Shown one piece after another: positions 13,401 to 25,400 of a stretch of DNA of 64,000 bases. Origin of the DNA: Uloborus plumipes. Lineage: Eukaryota; Arthropoda; Arachnida; Araneae; Uloboridae. Position 1 is the stretch's first letter. Each line of letters starts with the position of its first letter. Where the stretch lies: positions 20,823-84,822 of the forward strand of contig JAXGGA010004755.1 in assembly GCA_038373865.1 (NCBI GenBank), written 5' to 3'. Position numbers and translations under genes: made by a program. The notes beneath the pieces were generated by a model. The model was not told the DNA's origin. It searched no databases and saw nothing but the letters and a program-made list of their open reading frames with translations.

Positions 13401-16400
13401 ATTATGACTATGCTGGTACCGATAATGGAAATTACGATTACGGTGGTGCTGACAATGGAAATAATGACTATGCTGGTACAGGAACAGCTGATTACAATTA
13501 CGACTACAATGCGGGAGGTGGTGCAGTGTAAGTGTTTTTTCCTTCTTTTTTTGATTAACTTTCATGGAGTAATGTTTATGTGCTAAATAATGCTTCTGCA
13601 AAAAATGCGGATTTTTAAAAAAATATTTTCTTTTTGTGTCCTCAATAACAGAATTGGAAAAAATAGGCAAATTCTGCACTTAACTTCATACAGCAGTAAT
13701 ATCTCATGGCTGCATTTTGCCTTATAGCTATATTTAGCAATAATCTGATTGATATTTTAAACATATGCAAAATTGAGCATTAAAAATTTGCTATATAAAG
13801 TACTTGAGAACTGTGAACTATGAATTGAAAAACCATAATTATAAATTTTGTTAATTCAATTATAAAAGCGTGTTTTTATTGCTGTTTTCATGTGCATGTA
13901 CATAGTTAAACAAAATACAGCGCAAAGAGTGAGTGCCATTGCCTAGAGAGAGGTTGCACTTCCTTATTTGGATTACGAACATGACAGTATAAAAAAGTTC
14001 TTTTTAGCACGAATAGAAGAAATAATAACTCCCAATGCACCGGTGGGAATTCAACCCTTACAAGGCATAACTTCTACCATACAACCACGGTGGCCCCATT
14101 ACAAAAGCATAAAATTTAACATCAAAATATGAGTGCGAATGGCATTTAAATATTTTGCAAATTGTCACTGAATGACGAATTACATCATAAGAATTGAGCA
14201 GAATCAACCACAAAAACAAATATTTCTCTATGCTGTCATGCGGCTTAAAATGTGTTGTATGCATGTGCATTTTCTATGAACATGCGAAACCAATCACACA
14301 TTGTAAATCATTAATCATAACAAAGAGAAATGTTACAAGTTTCATAGTTGCCGGTTTTATTGTAACAAAAAGATTGTTTGTAAAAACGACAGGCGGATAT
14401 ATTAGCACCCACTCAAACAAAACAAACAAGTACAATGTCTCCCACTTAACAGTAAGTTTTTAAGCTCCCTGAAAATGGCAGTCACGTGCACACAACCACG
14501 TGTAGTATTCTTAAGGGCCCTAAAGCGTAAGGGACCGAAGACCCTACTGATTGTCAAATTTTTTTCACTCGATATATATGTTGTTTGAGGTATTTTCAAT
14601 TAAAACAACAAAAATGTATGCATAAATTCATTGCTAAATTAATTTGGGACACAAAGGGTTAAGGTTCCATGAATTAATTGTAATTGAAAATAAAGATAGT
14701 ATGGTGTTATGTTTGAAACAAAAGTTTAATTTTGTGTTAATGAAAGGTAATCAAAATTGCAAGAAACTTTCTCTCAGGAAAAAATATCTATAGCTTTTTT
14801 TCAACATCTTCAAAATACGAATTTAATAAACTAATTTTTTAAAAAGTATTATGTAATTACATTATTATTTTTATCTTTATAGCAAAGAGGATTGCTTAAC
14901 AAAGTACTGCATTAACAGTCATGCAAAATGAGCACATGCTTAACAAATAATAAGAAGAAATAAAGTCCCACAGATTGATATTCTGGTTCTAATAAAAAAG
15001 ATGCTTGAGTTTGGACGCGTTGATTCATGCTTAGGTTAAAATACGAAAAATTCTTGAATTGTGTCAAAGTCAATAATTGCTGTCGATAACCCCAAGTAGG
15101 AGTTAAAAAAGTTCCGGTTCATCTCGTTTAAATTTTGACAGTTGGTACCGTTTAAGATTCAGCCTATTGGAAATAAAATTATCAGAATCTAATCATAAAC
15201 CTCAGCTCCTTAGTTAGATAACAAATTTCTAAGGATTAAACTTTCTTAGAATTGTTTGCTAAAAGTTTTCGATTAAAAAGGCATTAAGTATCTCTGTGTA
15301 TTACAATTTTTATAGTTTGCGTACTAACGTAATTAAATATAATTAATGCGAAGTTACGCAATTAAAATACAGTTTTAACAGTTAAAAAAATAAATCATGA
15401 GTTGTAAAATCTTCAAGAAAAAGTGCCATACACTGCTCGACATGGAAAATGCAACACCAAGAAGGAGTGGTCAGAAATTGATGAAATTTGGTAAGAAGAC
15501 AGAGACAGCATGGAACAATAAGTGATATTTATTTCAAAATAAATAAGCAAAATTTAGAGCGAGGACGGCGTCGGCTCAGTAAGAAGCAGGACCACCGCGG
15601 ACAGCGATGTGCCCCGAATACGAACTAGAGGTGATACGGAATTGTATGCAATAGCGCCCCAAACCATTATGCCACGTTGTCGCGCTGTGGGGCGTTCCAC
15701 AGTTACTGCCGGATTCGATCTTTCTCCACGTCGACGCCACACACGTATGCGATGACTATCGCTGGACAAACAGAAGCGAGATTCATCTGAGAACACTACG
15801 GTTTGCCATTCTGCCATCCACGTCGCTCTGGTCCGGCACCATTCCAAACGATGGAGTCTGTGCTGTGAGGTCAAAGGCAGTCTTCTTAGCGGGCGCCGTG
15901 ATTGCAGGTCACGTGCAACCAGTCGACAGGAAATGGTTCTGGTCGACACAGGAACATCCAGGGTACCTTGCACGTGCTGCAGAATCGACGTACGACTGAC
16001 TTGCGGGTCCGCCACAGCTTTTCGGTGAATCCGTCGATCCAAGCGGTCTGACGTCACTCTGGCTGCACCTGCACCCCTCAATGTGGCTACATTTCCTCTT
16101 TTCAACCATCTCCGACACAGCCGATGCACAGTGCTTGCATCCATGTGGGTATCAGCTGCAATTTGACGTATGGACCAACCTCCCCTTCTCAGTCCGATCA
16201 CCATACCCCTTGTAAAGTCTTCTATATGCTGGAAGTGTGTTCGTTGAGGACGGCGTGGCATTCCTCCTATCACACGTATCCTTCGAGACAAAAACCAAAT
16301 TTCTCCGATAATTAGTCTGGCAGAAAAACCAACATGAACATAGCCCACTTTTCAACTTCATTCTCTTATATCTTACTTCACGTGCGTCGGAGAGCTGCGC

Positions 16401-19400
16401 ATTTCATATCATTTGCATAATTCAGTGACGTGCGTCGACGGTAAAATTTGCATGAATTTCTGACCACTCCTTCTTGGTGTTGCATTTTCAATGTCGAGCA
16501 GTGTATAAACCACGTTATGCACAGTTGTTTTACATGTCCTGAAAAAAAATTGTACATAACACAAAGTTATTTTAAATAACCTCTAAGATTTCAAGCCCAG
16601 ATCCAGGTAATGCAACAAGCTTAAATTTATTTGCTTGTGACAACCATCTAATTGCTAAATTTTGAAAAATTCTAATATATTGTAGAACTCGTCGAAAACG
16701 TGACGTTGCTGCCTTTGCAAGTGCGGATGCCGATATCTCTGTATCAGCTGAAGTGAATGCAGATGTTAGTGCTTCATTAGATGCAAGTCTATCAGCTGAT
16801 GCTTCCTTGGATGCCAGTTTGTCAGCGGATGCTAGTTTGTCTGCTGATGCCAGTATATCGGTTAGCGAGTCTGCCAGCGTCTCTGGATCCGTATCCGGTA
16901 GCGTTTCTTACAGCGCAGACCGACTTCTCAATGAACCTGCTGAGTTTGACATCGGTTTTGGTCACATCCACCACAAAGGAATACTCGAAGGCCATATTGA
17001 CGGACTAGGAGGAACGTTCAGCTTTTGTATTGGTTCTTATCACTTTGAGACGCTCTTTGATGCCCTGGTGGATCCCGGTGCAGATTGGAGCGACTTCAAG
17101 AGAGTTCGTGACAAGACCGATTTACCTGTAGTTGCCAAAGGAATACTAACAGGTAATTAAGCTAATATTACCTCAAATATTCAACGGTTGACAAGCTCAT
17201 TCTATTTCAAGATATATCTAGTACTTCAACGAATTAACATATTTCATTACTGTCACATTAATAATGCGCCCCAGATAATGTTTTATTTTATTTCGAATAT
17301 TCAAGCAAAAAGCTCTAAAATGCTGCGCTTCTATTTACTACACAGTCGAATCTTGTCCAAACGAGATGTAAAGGGCTTTTAAAATCTGTATACCTTTTCC
17401 GCAGTTCGTATTACCCGAAGCACCATACACTACAAACCACATGAGTTGAATCGGAATTGAAGTTTGTCGTACGGTCATTCGTTTTAAGCCTGTTCGAATT
17501 AGCGAGGTTAGACTGCAGTATTAACAATGAAAAATTAAAATGCAATATAGTGGTTCCAAAAAGGTGTACCCGTAAGTGTCACATTCACTACTCGAAAGCT
17601 AAAAAGCATAAGATATTTTCTGAATAAAATATTGACAATTTATGGTTATACTTTCTTGTTCATTGCGCAATTTAGAATAATGGTTTGAAGCTTCACAAAG
17701 ATTCTGGGTAATCCGTTAAACATTAAAAGCGTTTACTGAATTTTGTAACCAGATAAAATTTTCGTGATCAGTGATTTTTAACATTCATCAAAGTCTTGGT
17801 TCAACACCGAGTGCAGATGGAGGAGAGACAAGTCGCATTTCTTCACTTGAAGAAATTTCTTTTACGGTCTTAGTAAATAGAGGGGAGTTATAACCATTTT
17901 TAAATAGAAATTTTCTAATCATTGCACTTTGGATTTCATTCAAATCTTGTAAAGGTTTTTCCAATCTGCTTTACAAAGCAACATGACAAATCCTTTTTGT
18001 AGTTTTTAACGGCATAATATATTTTTTAGATTTTCTTAACAGATATAATTGACGAGCACCCCATGAAATTCTTCTGAAACCTTTTAACAGTAAAGTGTTT
18101 CTTTTATTAATGGAATGATTTTTTTAACTCTCCCCTCCCCTCAATTTTCTTATAATTACGCTTGCCAGACGTATCGGTTTGCCAGGGACAGTGCCGGCTT
18201 TCAGACAAAATCACGGTGTCCCGGCCTGTTTACTTCGTGTAACGGTAAAAGATAAATTTGATCATAAATGACCAAAAAAGGCTGAAAAAAAGTGTTACTT
18301 CTGAGATACATTAAGCTTCCTTCATCTTATATGTTTTTTCAGACTTAAATACTATTTTGGCATTCACGAAACTCAGGCTAAAAGGTAATCAAGCGTGAAT
18401 GTTTCAGGTTGTGATGCCAGAGAAGCTGTTAAAAATGGTGCAAATGGAGTCATTGTGTCCAACAATGGTGGAAGTAGACTCGATGAAACTCCCGCAACAG
18501 TAAGTGTTAGGTATTTATTAATCAAAATTTCTCATTAATGAAATTCGCAGAAAAAAAGATTTTACTTATCGAAGAAGAACTTAAGCATTAACCCGTAACA
18601 GGGGAGGTGAAAAAGTAGGGCGTAACAGGGGACGTGTGGTCTCAGAGACCGCGCTACTTTCAGATTTTTTAAAAATCGTGTAATAAAGATACGATCATGC
18701 AATTTTTCAGAGATATTCTTTGAACTTTTATTTGCACGGAAAAAAGTATTTTTTTGAGTTTAAATTGAAACATACCTTTTCCTAGAAAATTTCGCGAGGG
18801 CTCTAAGATTTTTCGAGAAAAAGCATACGTTGCGGTAAACATTTTACTACGGATGCTAAAAACAATCATGTTATTCATTAATGATTTTATTTTAGTTATG
18901 TAATACTTACAGAGTATTTTAATACCAGAAAATTGAATATAACATAATACTGAAATTTTTTGACAACACCTTAACTAATAGCATATCGCGTCGTATTTTC
19001 GGTAATAATTGAGTCCTCATCATCCCTAAAACACTCATGACGAAGTTTTTGCAAACATTCTAAACAATTCTCAACTTTAGAGTATTTTGCATCTCTCGCG
19101 CATAACGCGAATCATATTAATAAACGCATCTCCGCAAACCTAACGTTAGAACTACGCGTCATTACTGCCGAAAATTGTAACGCTGAAGGGGAGGTGCGGT
19201 CTCACAGGCCGCTACTGAAGAAAACTATTAAATTTCTACCAAATCCACATGCCAAAGGATGTTGATGAGACAGGGTGATGTTCAGGGCCTCAAAACAAGA
19301 AGCTACTGGGAAAAACAGGTCAGTTGGACTCAAAATGTATAAAGGGTGAATGGATTAAATACGTGTGCGGTCTGTGAGACCGCACCTCCCCTGTTACGGG

Positions 19401-22400
19401 TTAAAAAGAGAAATATGGTGATGAAGCAAATACAAATAACAGAAAAATCGATTCCTTAAGAAGAAGTAGTTGGAATGAAACGAAATTTTGCATAAAAAAA
19501 AGACAACATGCAGAGAAGAACGTGATTATAAAAAAAAATATAAATAAAAAAGATGCGAACTGATCTATTGCGCGATCTCTATTGCGTGGTAGATTTCGGT
19601 ATCTCGCTGAGCCATATCTAGCATGAATGTATGAGGTGATACTGTTGAGCATTGAGTAATAACAGTTTTGTACCAGGCCCTATGTCATTTTGTCCCACAT
19701 TACTGTAAAGACATCGCTAATTCGATAAAACTCGTAGTCAGTCTAAATTACCGTCCAAAATTATCCGACGTATGCCAGATCTCAAACAAATCAGGGGAAC
19801 GAGCAGATCAGAGCAGGTGACAATGTAGAACAGGAAGTCCGTTGACACGCTTTCTTTGGGGAGCCGAGCTCTGCCCTGTCAAAAAATGGCTCCTTTGAGC
19901 CATGCCATGGGGCTATCAACACGTGTGACTGAAGCCTGGAACAAACGCACCGTTATGTTACAATTGCATGTCTTTAAAATCAGGGGTAAACATGTGTCTT
20001 ATTCCGCGGTTCCTGATAGTTACACCTCTGCTGCATAAGGGATGTGTCGCTGAGAGCGAAGACAGGATTAGGGGTTTCTCACTGTCCCTCCATTTTTAGT
20101 AGTGTCACGTTCTATTGGATTGAAATTCAATTGAACTCGGAGATCATCTTTATAGATGAATCGGGACTGGATTTCGGAAGTGATGACAATTGTGCACATT
20201 TGTGTAAAGACGTTTTGAATGCCCTAATAGGCAAAACTAACTCTGCATTCTAGCTGCAGCCCGTAACCACCACAGCTGGGATGATTGTATGAGGTGATAT
20301 CGTATATGAAACATGGTCATCCTTAACATAGATTCACAAGACTATGACAGCCTAACTGTACGTCTATAATATGCCGCAGACAATTTTTTTAGCTTTGATG
20401 ACGACGCTCCCAACAGCTATACTTGAATAAGACAATATTCTGTCACATACAACAAGGATGTTATGGGACTTCCATATTGTCTTTTTTCCTAGCTAGCTGA
20501 ATCTTCTGCTTTGTAATCGACAGAACATACACTGCTCGACATTGAAAATGCAACACCAAGAAGGAGTGGTCAGAAATTCATGCAAATTTTACCGTAGACG
20601 CACGTCACTGAGTTATGCAAATGATATGAAATGCGCAGCTCTCCGACGCACGTGAAGTAAGATATAAGAGAATGAAGTTGAAAAGTGGGATATGTTCATG
20701 TTGATTTTTCTGCCAGACTAATTATCGGAGAAATTTGGTTTTTGTCTCGAAGGATACGCGTGATAGGAGGAAATGCCACGCCGTCCTCAACGAAGACACT
20801 TCCAGCATATAGACGACTTTACAAGGGGTATGGTGATCGGACTGAGAAGGGGAGCTTGGTCCATAGGTCAAATTGCAGCTGATACCCACATGGATGCAAG
20901 CACTGTGCATCGGCTGTGTCGGAGATGGTTGGAAAGAGGAAATGTAGCCACATTGAGGGGTGCAGGTGCAGCCAGAGTGACGTCAGACCGCTTGGATCGA
21001 CGGATTCACCGACAAGCTGTGGCGGATCCGCAAGTCACTTGTACGTCGATTCTGTAGCACGTGCAAGGTACCCTGGATGTTCCTGTGTCGACCAGAACCA
21101 TTTCCCGTCGACTGGTTGCACGTGGCCTGCAATCACGGCGCCCGCTAAGAAGACTGCCATTGACCTCACAGCACAGACTCCAACGTTTGGAATGGTGCCG
21201 GACCAGAGCGACGTGGATGGCAGAATGGCAAACCGTAGTGTTCTCAGATGAATCCCGCTTCTGTTTGTCCAGCGATAGTCATCGCATACGTGTGTGGCGT
21301 CGACGTGGAAAAAGATCGAATCCGGCAGTAACTGTGGAACGCCCCACAGCGCGACAACGTGGCATAATGGTTTGGGGCGCTATTGCATACAATTCCGTAT
21401 CACCTCTAGTTCGTATTCGGGGCACTATGACGGCCCAACGATATGTAGATAATGTACTGCGGCCGGTGGCAATCCCCTACCTTCAGGGTCTGCCAAATGC
21501 AATTTTTCAACAGGATAACGTCCGGCCTCACAGTGCTCGAATCAGCCAACATGCTCTACGAGGTGTACAGAAGCTTTCCTGGCCACCATACTCTCCTGAC
21601 TTGTCACCAATCGAACATGTGTGGGACGTGATTGAACGCCGTTTGCAGAACCTGCCACTGCCTCGTTCAGAGAACGAACTGTGGCAAATGGTTGAAAGGG
21701 AATGGAGTGCCATCCCTCAGGACACCATCCGCAGGCTTATTGACTCCATGCCTAGACATGTTTCTTCGTGCATCGCTGTCCGCGGTGGTCCTACTTCTTA
21801 CTGAGCCGACGCCGTCCTCGCTCTAAATTTTGCTTATTTATTTTGAAATAAATATCACTTATTGTTCCATGCTGTCTCTGTCTTCTTACCAAATTTCATC
21901 AATTTCTGACCACTCCTTCTTGGTGTTGCATTTTCAATGTCGAGCAGTGTATTTGTTAGCACTTTGGACTGTATAAGTTGGACAGAGCGCGAGTTAGATC
22001 GAATTAACAGTTACGAAAATTAACAGTATTAACAGTACGAGTTAGATCGAATCGCATTTACAGAAAATATGGTGAGCGATGACGTAGGACATATTTTAAT
22101 ACTTCCAACTTCAGTCCTCACTAGTTCCCCTCGTTCATTCTTGCTGAGGTAGCCTAACAAGGTACTAAAACCTCCGTCTATTTAAGATTTTTCCTGTAGT
22201 TAGTGATTATTTTGCCTTCATTTTGTAATAATTTTCTTTTATTAATATTGTCCTCACGTATGTAAAATTTTGTGTTTCATTCTGCCAATTTCATCTTGGT
22301 TTGTTGATTTCATTTTCTTGTCCAGTGTTCTATTTATGTTTATTTTTAACTATATTTTTTATAAAAAATAATCTTTTCTAAATTGTTTTGCTCATACCTT

Positions 22401-25400
22401 TTCGAGTCAGTAGACTGGAAATTGACATTCTACTTTACAGCATTCCATAAAATTTTGTATCATGAATAAAAAGTAATTTTATATATATATATGTATGTTT
22501 GTATAGATTGAAGCGTTAGCCGAGGTAGTAGAAGCTCTGCAACACATCGACTTTGACCATGTCCAAATCTTCATGGACGGTGGTGTGAGATTTGGCACTG
22601 ACATATTCAAAGCTATCGCCATAGGAGCTGACGCAGTGTTCATTGGCAGACCGGTAGCATGGGCTCATCTCCACAGTGTGAGTATGCAACTTTACTCAAA
22701 GTTATTACTTGTTTACAACACGTCATTTTTCAAGAATTGGTAAAAAGGAATTGACCCTAGGTGTTCAATCCAACATTTATTTGTTCAAAAACTAGTTAAC
22801 AACATTTATTAAATCTTGTATTAAATTTTAAAACCTAATACTGACATCACTTGACTTCCACTAATTAAATAATATTTATTTTTTAATGTGTCATTATCCT
22901 GATTTTTAGGTACATTTTCGGTTATGTTTTTTAGTAGCTAAAGAAGAATGATTGCGTGTAGTCATGTGCACGTATTAGAAGTTAGACTTTTTTCCGCTTG
23001 ACTTCTTGAAACTATTTTTTGTTACTTTATCGAGTTCTTCGACATTTTGCTATGTATATCAATTGCGGTAAATATAGATACTAGCTGTTTGAAATTATAT
23101 TGAATGGTGTTTCTGTTGGTTTCTGAAACTTGAAATGGCGACAACAAAATCTAAATAAGTCTTGTAAAAAGAACACAAATTGAATTTTTAATCTTAGACC
23201 TGCTTGGTTAACCCATGGAATCACGGGTTTTAATCACTTTTATGGTTCTGTTTTACTCTTTCATAAATTTTTCAGCATTGCTCTAAAATATTCTCTTTTA
23301 GGGTAGAAATGGTGTACAACGGGTACTTCAAATTCTGCGAAAGGAGTTTGAACGAACAGCAACTTTGATGGGTAAAAAAAATTACTGTTTTTGAAGTTTC
23401 TTACATTTTTTTTTTTTTTTTTGCTTCGAGTCAATTTAATACTGTTAAAAAAATACTTTAAATGCTACAAAATTAAAATTTATTTATTTTCCCACTTGTA
23501 AAAAATATACTGTGCTACACATTTCTCCAATAGATATGAGTTGTAAAAAATCAGCTTTTTTCGGTACTAAATAACCAACACTAACCTCTGCCTCTATACT
23601 ATTATTTTTACCTTTTTTCAGTCCATTGTAGCAGGTTCGTCATTTAGGGGGGGGGGGCAGAGGGGTCAATCCCCACCCTGACTTTGAGAAATCAATGTAT
23701 TTATATATAAGTGGGCGTTGCTTTTGCTGATTTCCGATGAAATTGCATTGCGTTTTCACCCTTTGCCCCCCCCCCCCCTGGAAAAACTTGAAATGACGTC
23801 CCTGCATTGTAGATACTTTGAGATAATTTAGTGACTTCTTTTGCACGTAACTGACTTAAAAGCGTTTTGGTATTTCATGCGAGTGATTGCATTCGGCTTT
23901 ACTTGGAATTTAAATGCAACATGAAGATACAAAGAACGAACAAATAATTATGAAAATACCTCAACCTAATCTTGGCTATATGCTTTTTGCCCTCATACGG
24001 TTACAATCGTCAATTATTTCACATTGACTTAAAAATGGATCGATTATCCGGTCTAATCAAATTGTTCTTTAGTATTTTCCGTGAATTCGTCTATCGCCCG
24101 ATAGCAAAGGTTAATCTTAATCGAAGCGAATTTGCTTGCGAAAGGAGAAAAGGTCTTTTTTTAGATTTCTGTGAGTAAAAATAAGTTTCTACCTGGCCTA
24201 TTTTTTTCATACTGCATTGACCAGGGTTTTCCTGACTGCTTAATAGGACACAAGAGGTCCATTGTTTAAAGTCTGAACTTACTTCGTAGATCTTACAATT
24301 AAAAAGATCAAAAATGTCTGAATAAGAGCAGGGGCTAACTATTAAATTCAATTTTATAAGTATTCAGTAATTAATAAACTACTATAACAGATATATCGCT
24401 CACCCGGAATGAAAAGAGGCACTTTTTGAACGGGATTCACATTAAATTGCCATACACTGAAAAAAAAAATGATTTGCCTCTTTAATTCTAGATGATAAGA
24501 TATAAGAGAAAATATACCCGGATACATGTGACAATAAGTTATCTCAGCACAGCCTGAAGCAGCGATAAGAAACCCAATATGTTGCGGAAAGTGTAGTTTG
24601 AATTTGTACGACGATAAGGTATAAGCTTATAATATAATCTTAAAATTTCTCATTCTTCCAGGTGTTGCAGATATCGACGACATAATCCGTTCAATGGTAG
24701 TATCTCAGAACTACTTCCACAACCGTTATGAATCCGACTACCGTCGTCATGGTGATCGTCACGACCGCGGCCACAACGTTGGTCACCACTCTGACTACTA
24801 CCTTGTCTGTCCGTTCGACTACAAGGACAACCACCTCAACGGCCATCTACATACATTCCTCGATTTGGACGGTGGAGACCAATGGTTCGCCGATACAGAC
24901 TTCTCCTTCTCCTCATACTCATTCTTCGGTTCCTCTTCAAGCAGCAGGTATGTATTTTGCAAATGTTCTAAAATTATTCCTCCTACCCTTAAAGAGCTGC
25001 AGAAGATCTATACAAATAAAATTTACCTGATTACGTGGAGAGTTCAATGTGTGTATAGCGTGTATTTGTTCAAAATGAGATTTAGTTTTCTAGTCATTTA
25101 AATGGATAAATTATACGATCAATCTGCAGCACAATAGAAAGTAGCTAACGTGTTAATTATTTTATATCGAAAAAAATAACAGCAAGTAAAAAGCTTAATT
25201 TCACATACTTCAAATGTTTGCTTAAAAAAATACATGATGTTTACAGAAATAAAGGCACATGCTTGTTGCTTGGAATGCTCACAAATGGGAGAATCGGACA
25301 GAAGTTATTTATCTCTTTTTAGCCTACTTTCCCGTTAAAAATAAAAGAAAGACGAAAAAAGTATTAAAAGTAGCTTAATGCATCTAAAAAATATCGCCAA

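Noticed and set aside
12829..13679. Antisense ORFs over the silk-like exon
   Set aside because: They mirror the coding repeats and have no independent start, splice or poly(A) context.
14030..14097. Functional tRNA gene
   Set aside because: Box A and box B are recognisable but no complete cloverleaf or plausible anticodon loop forms.
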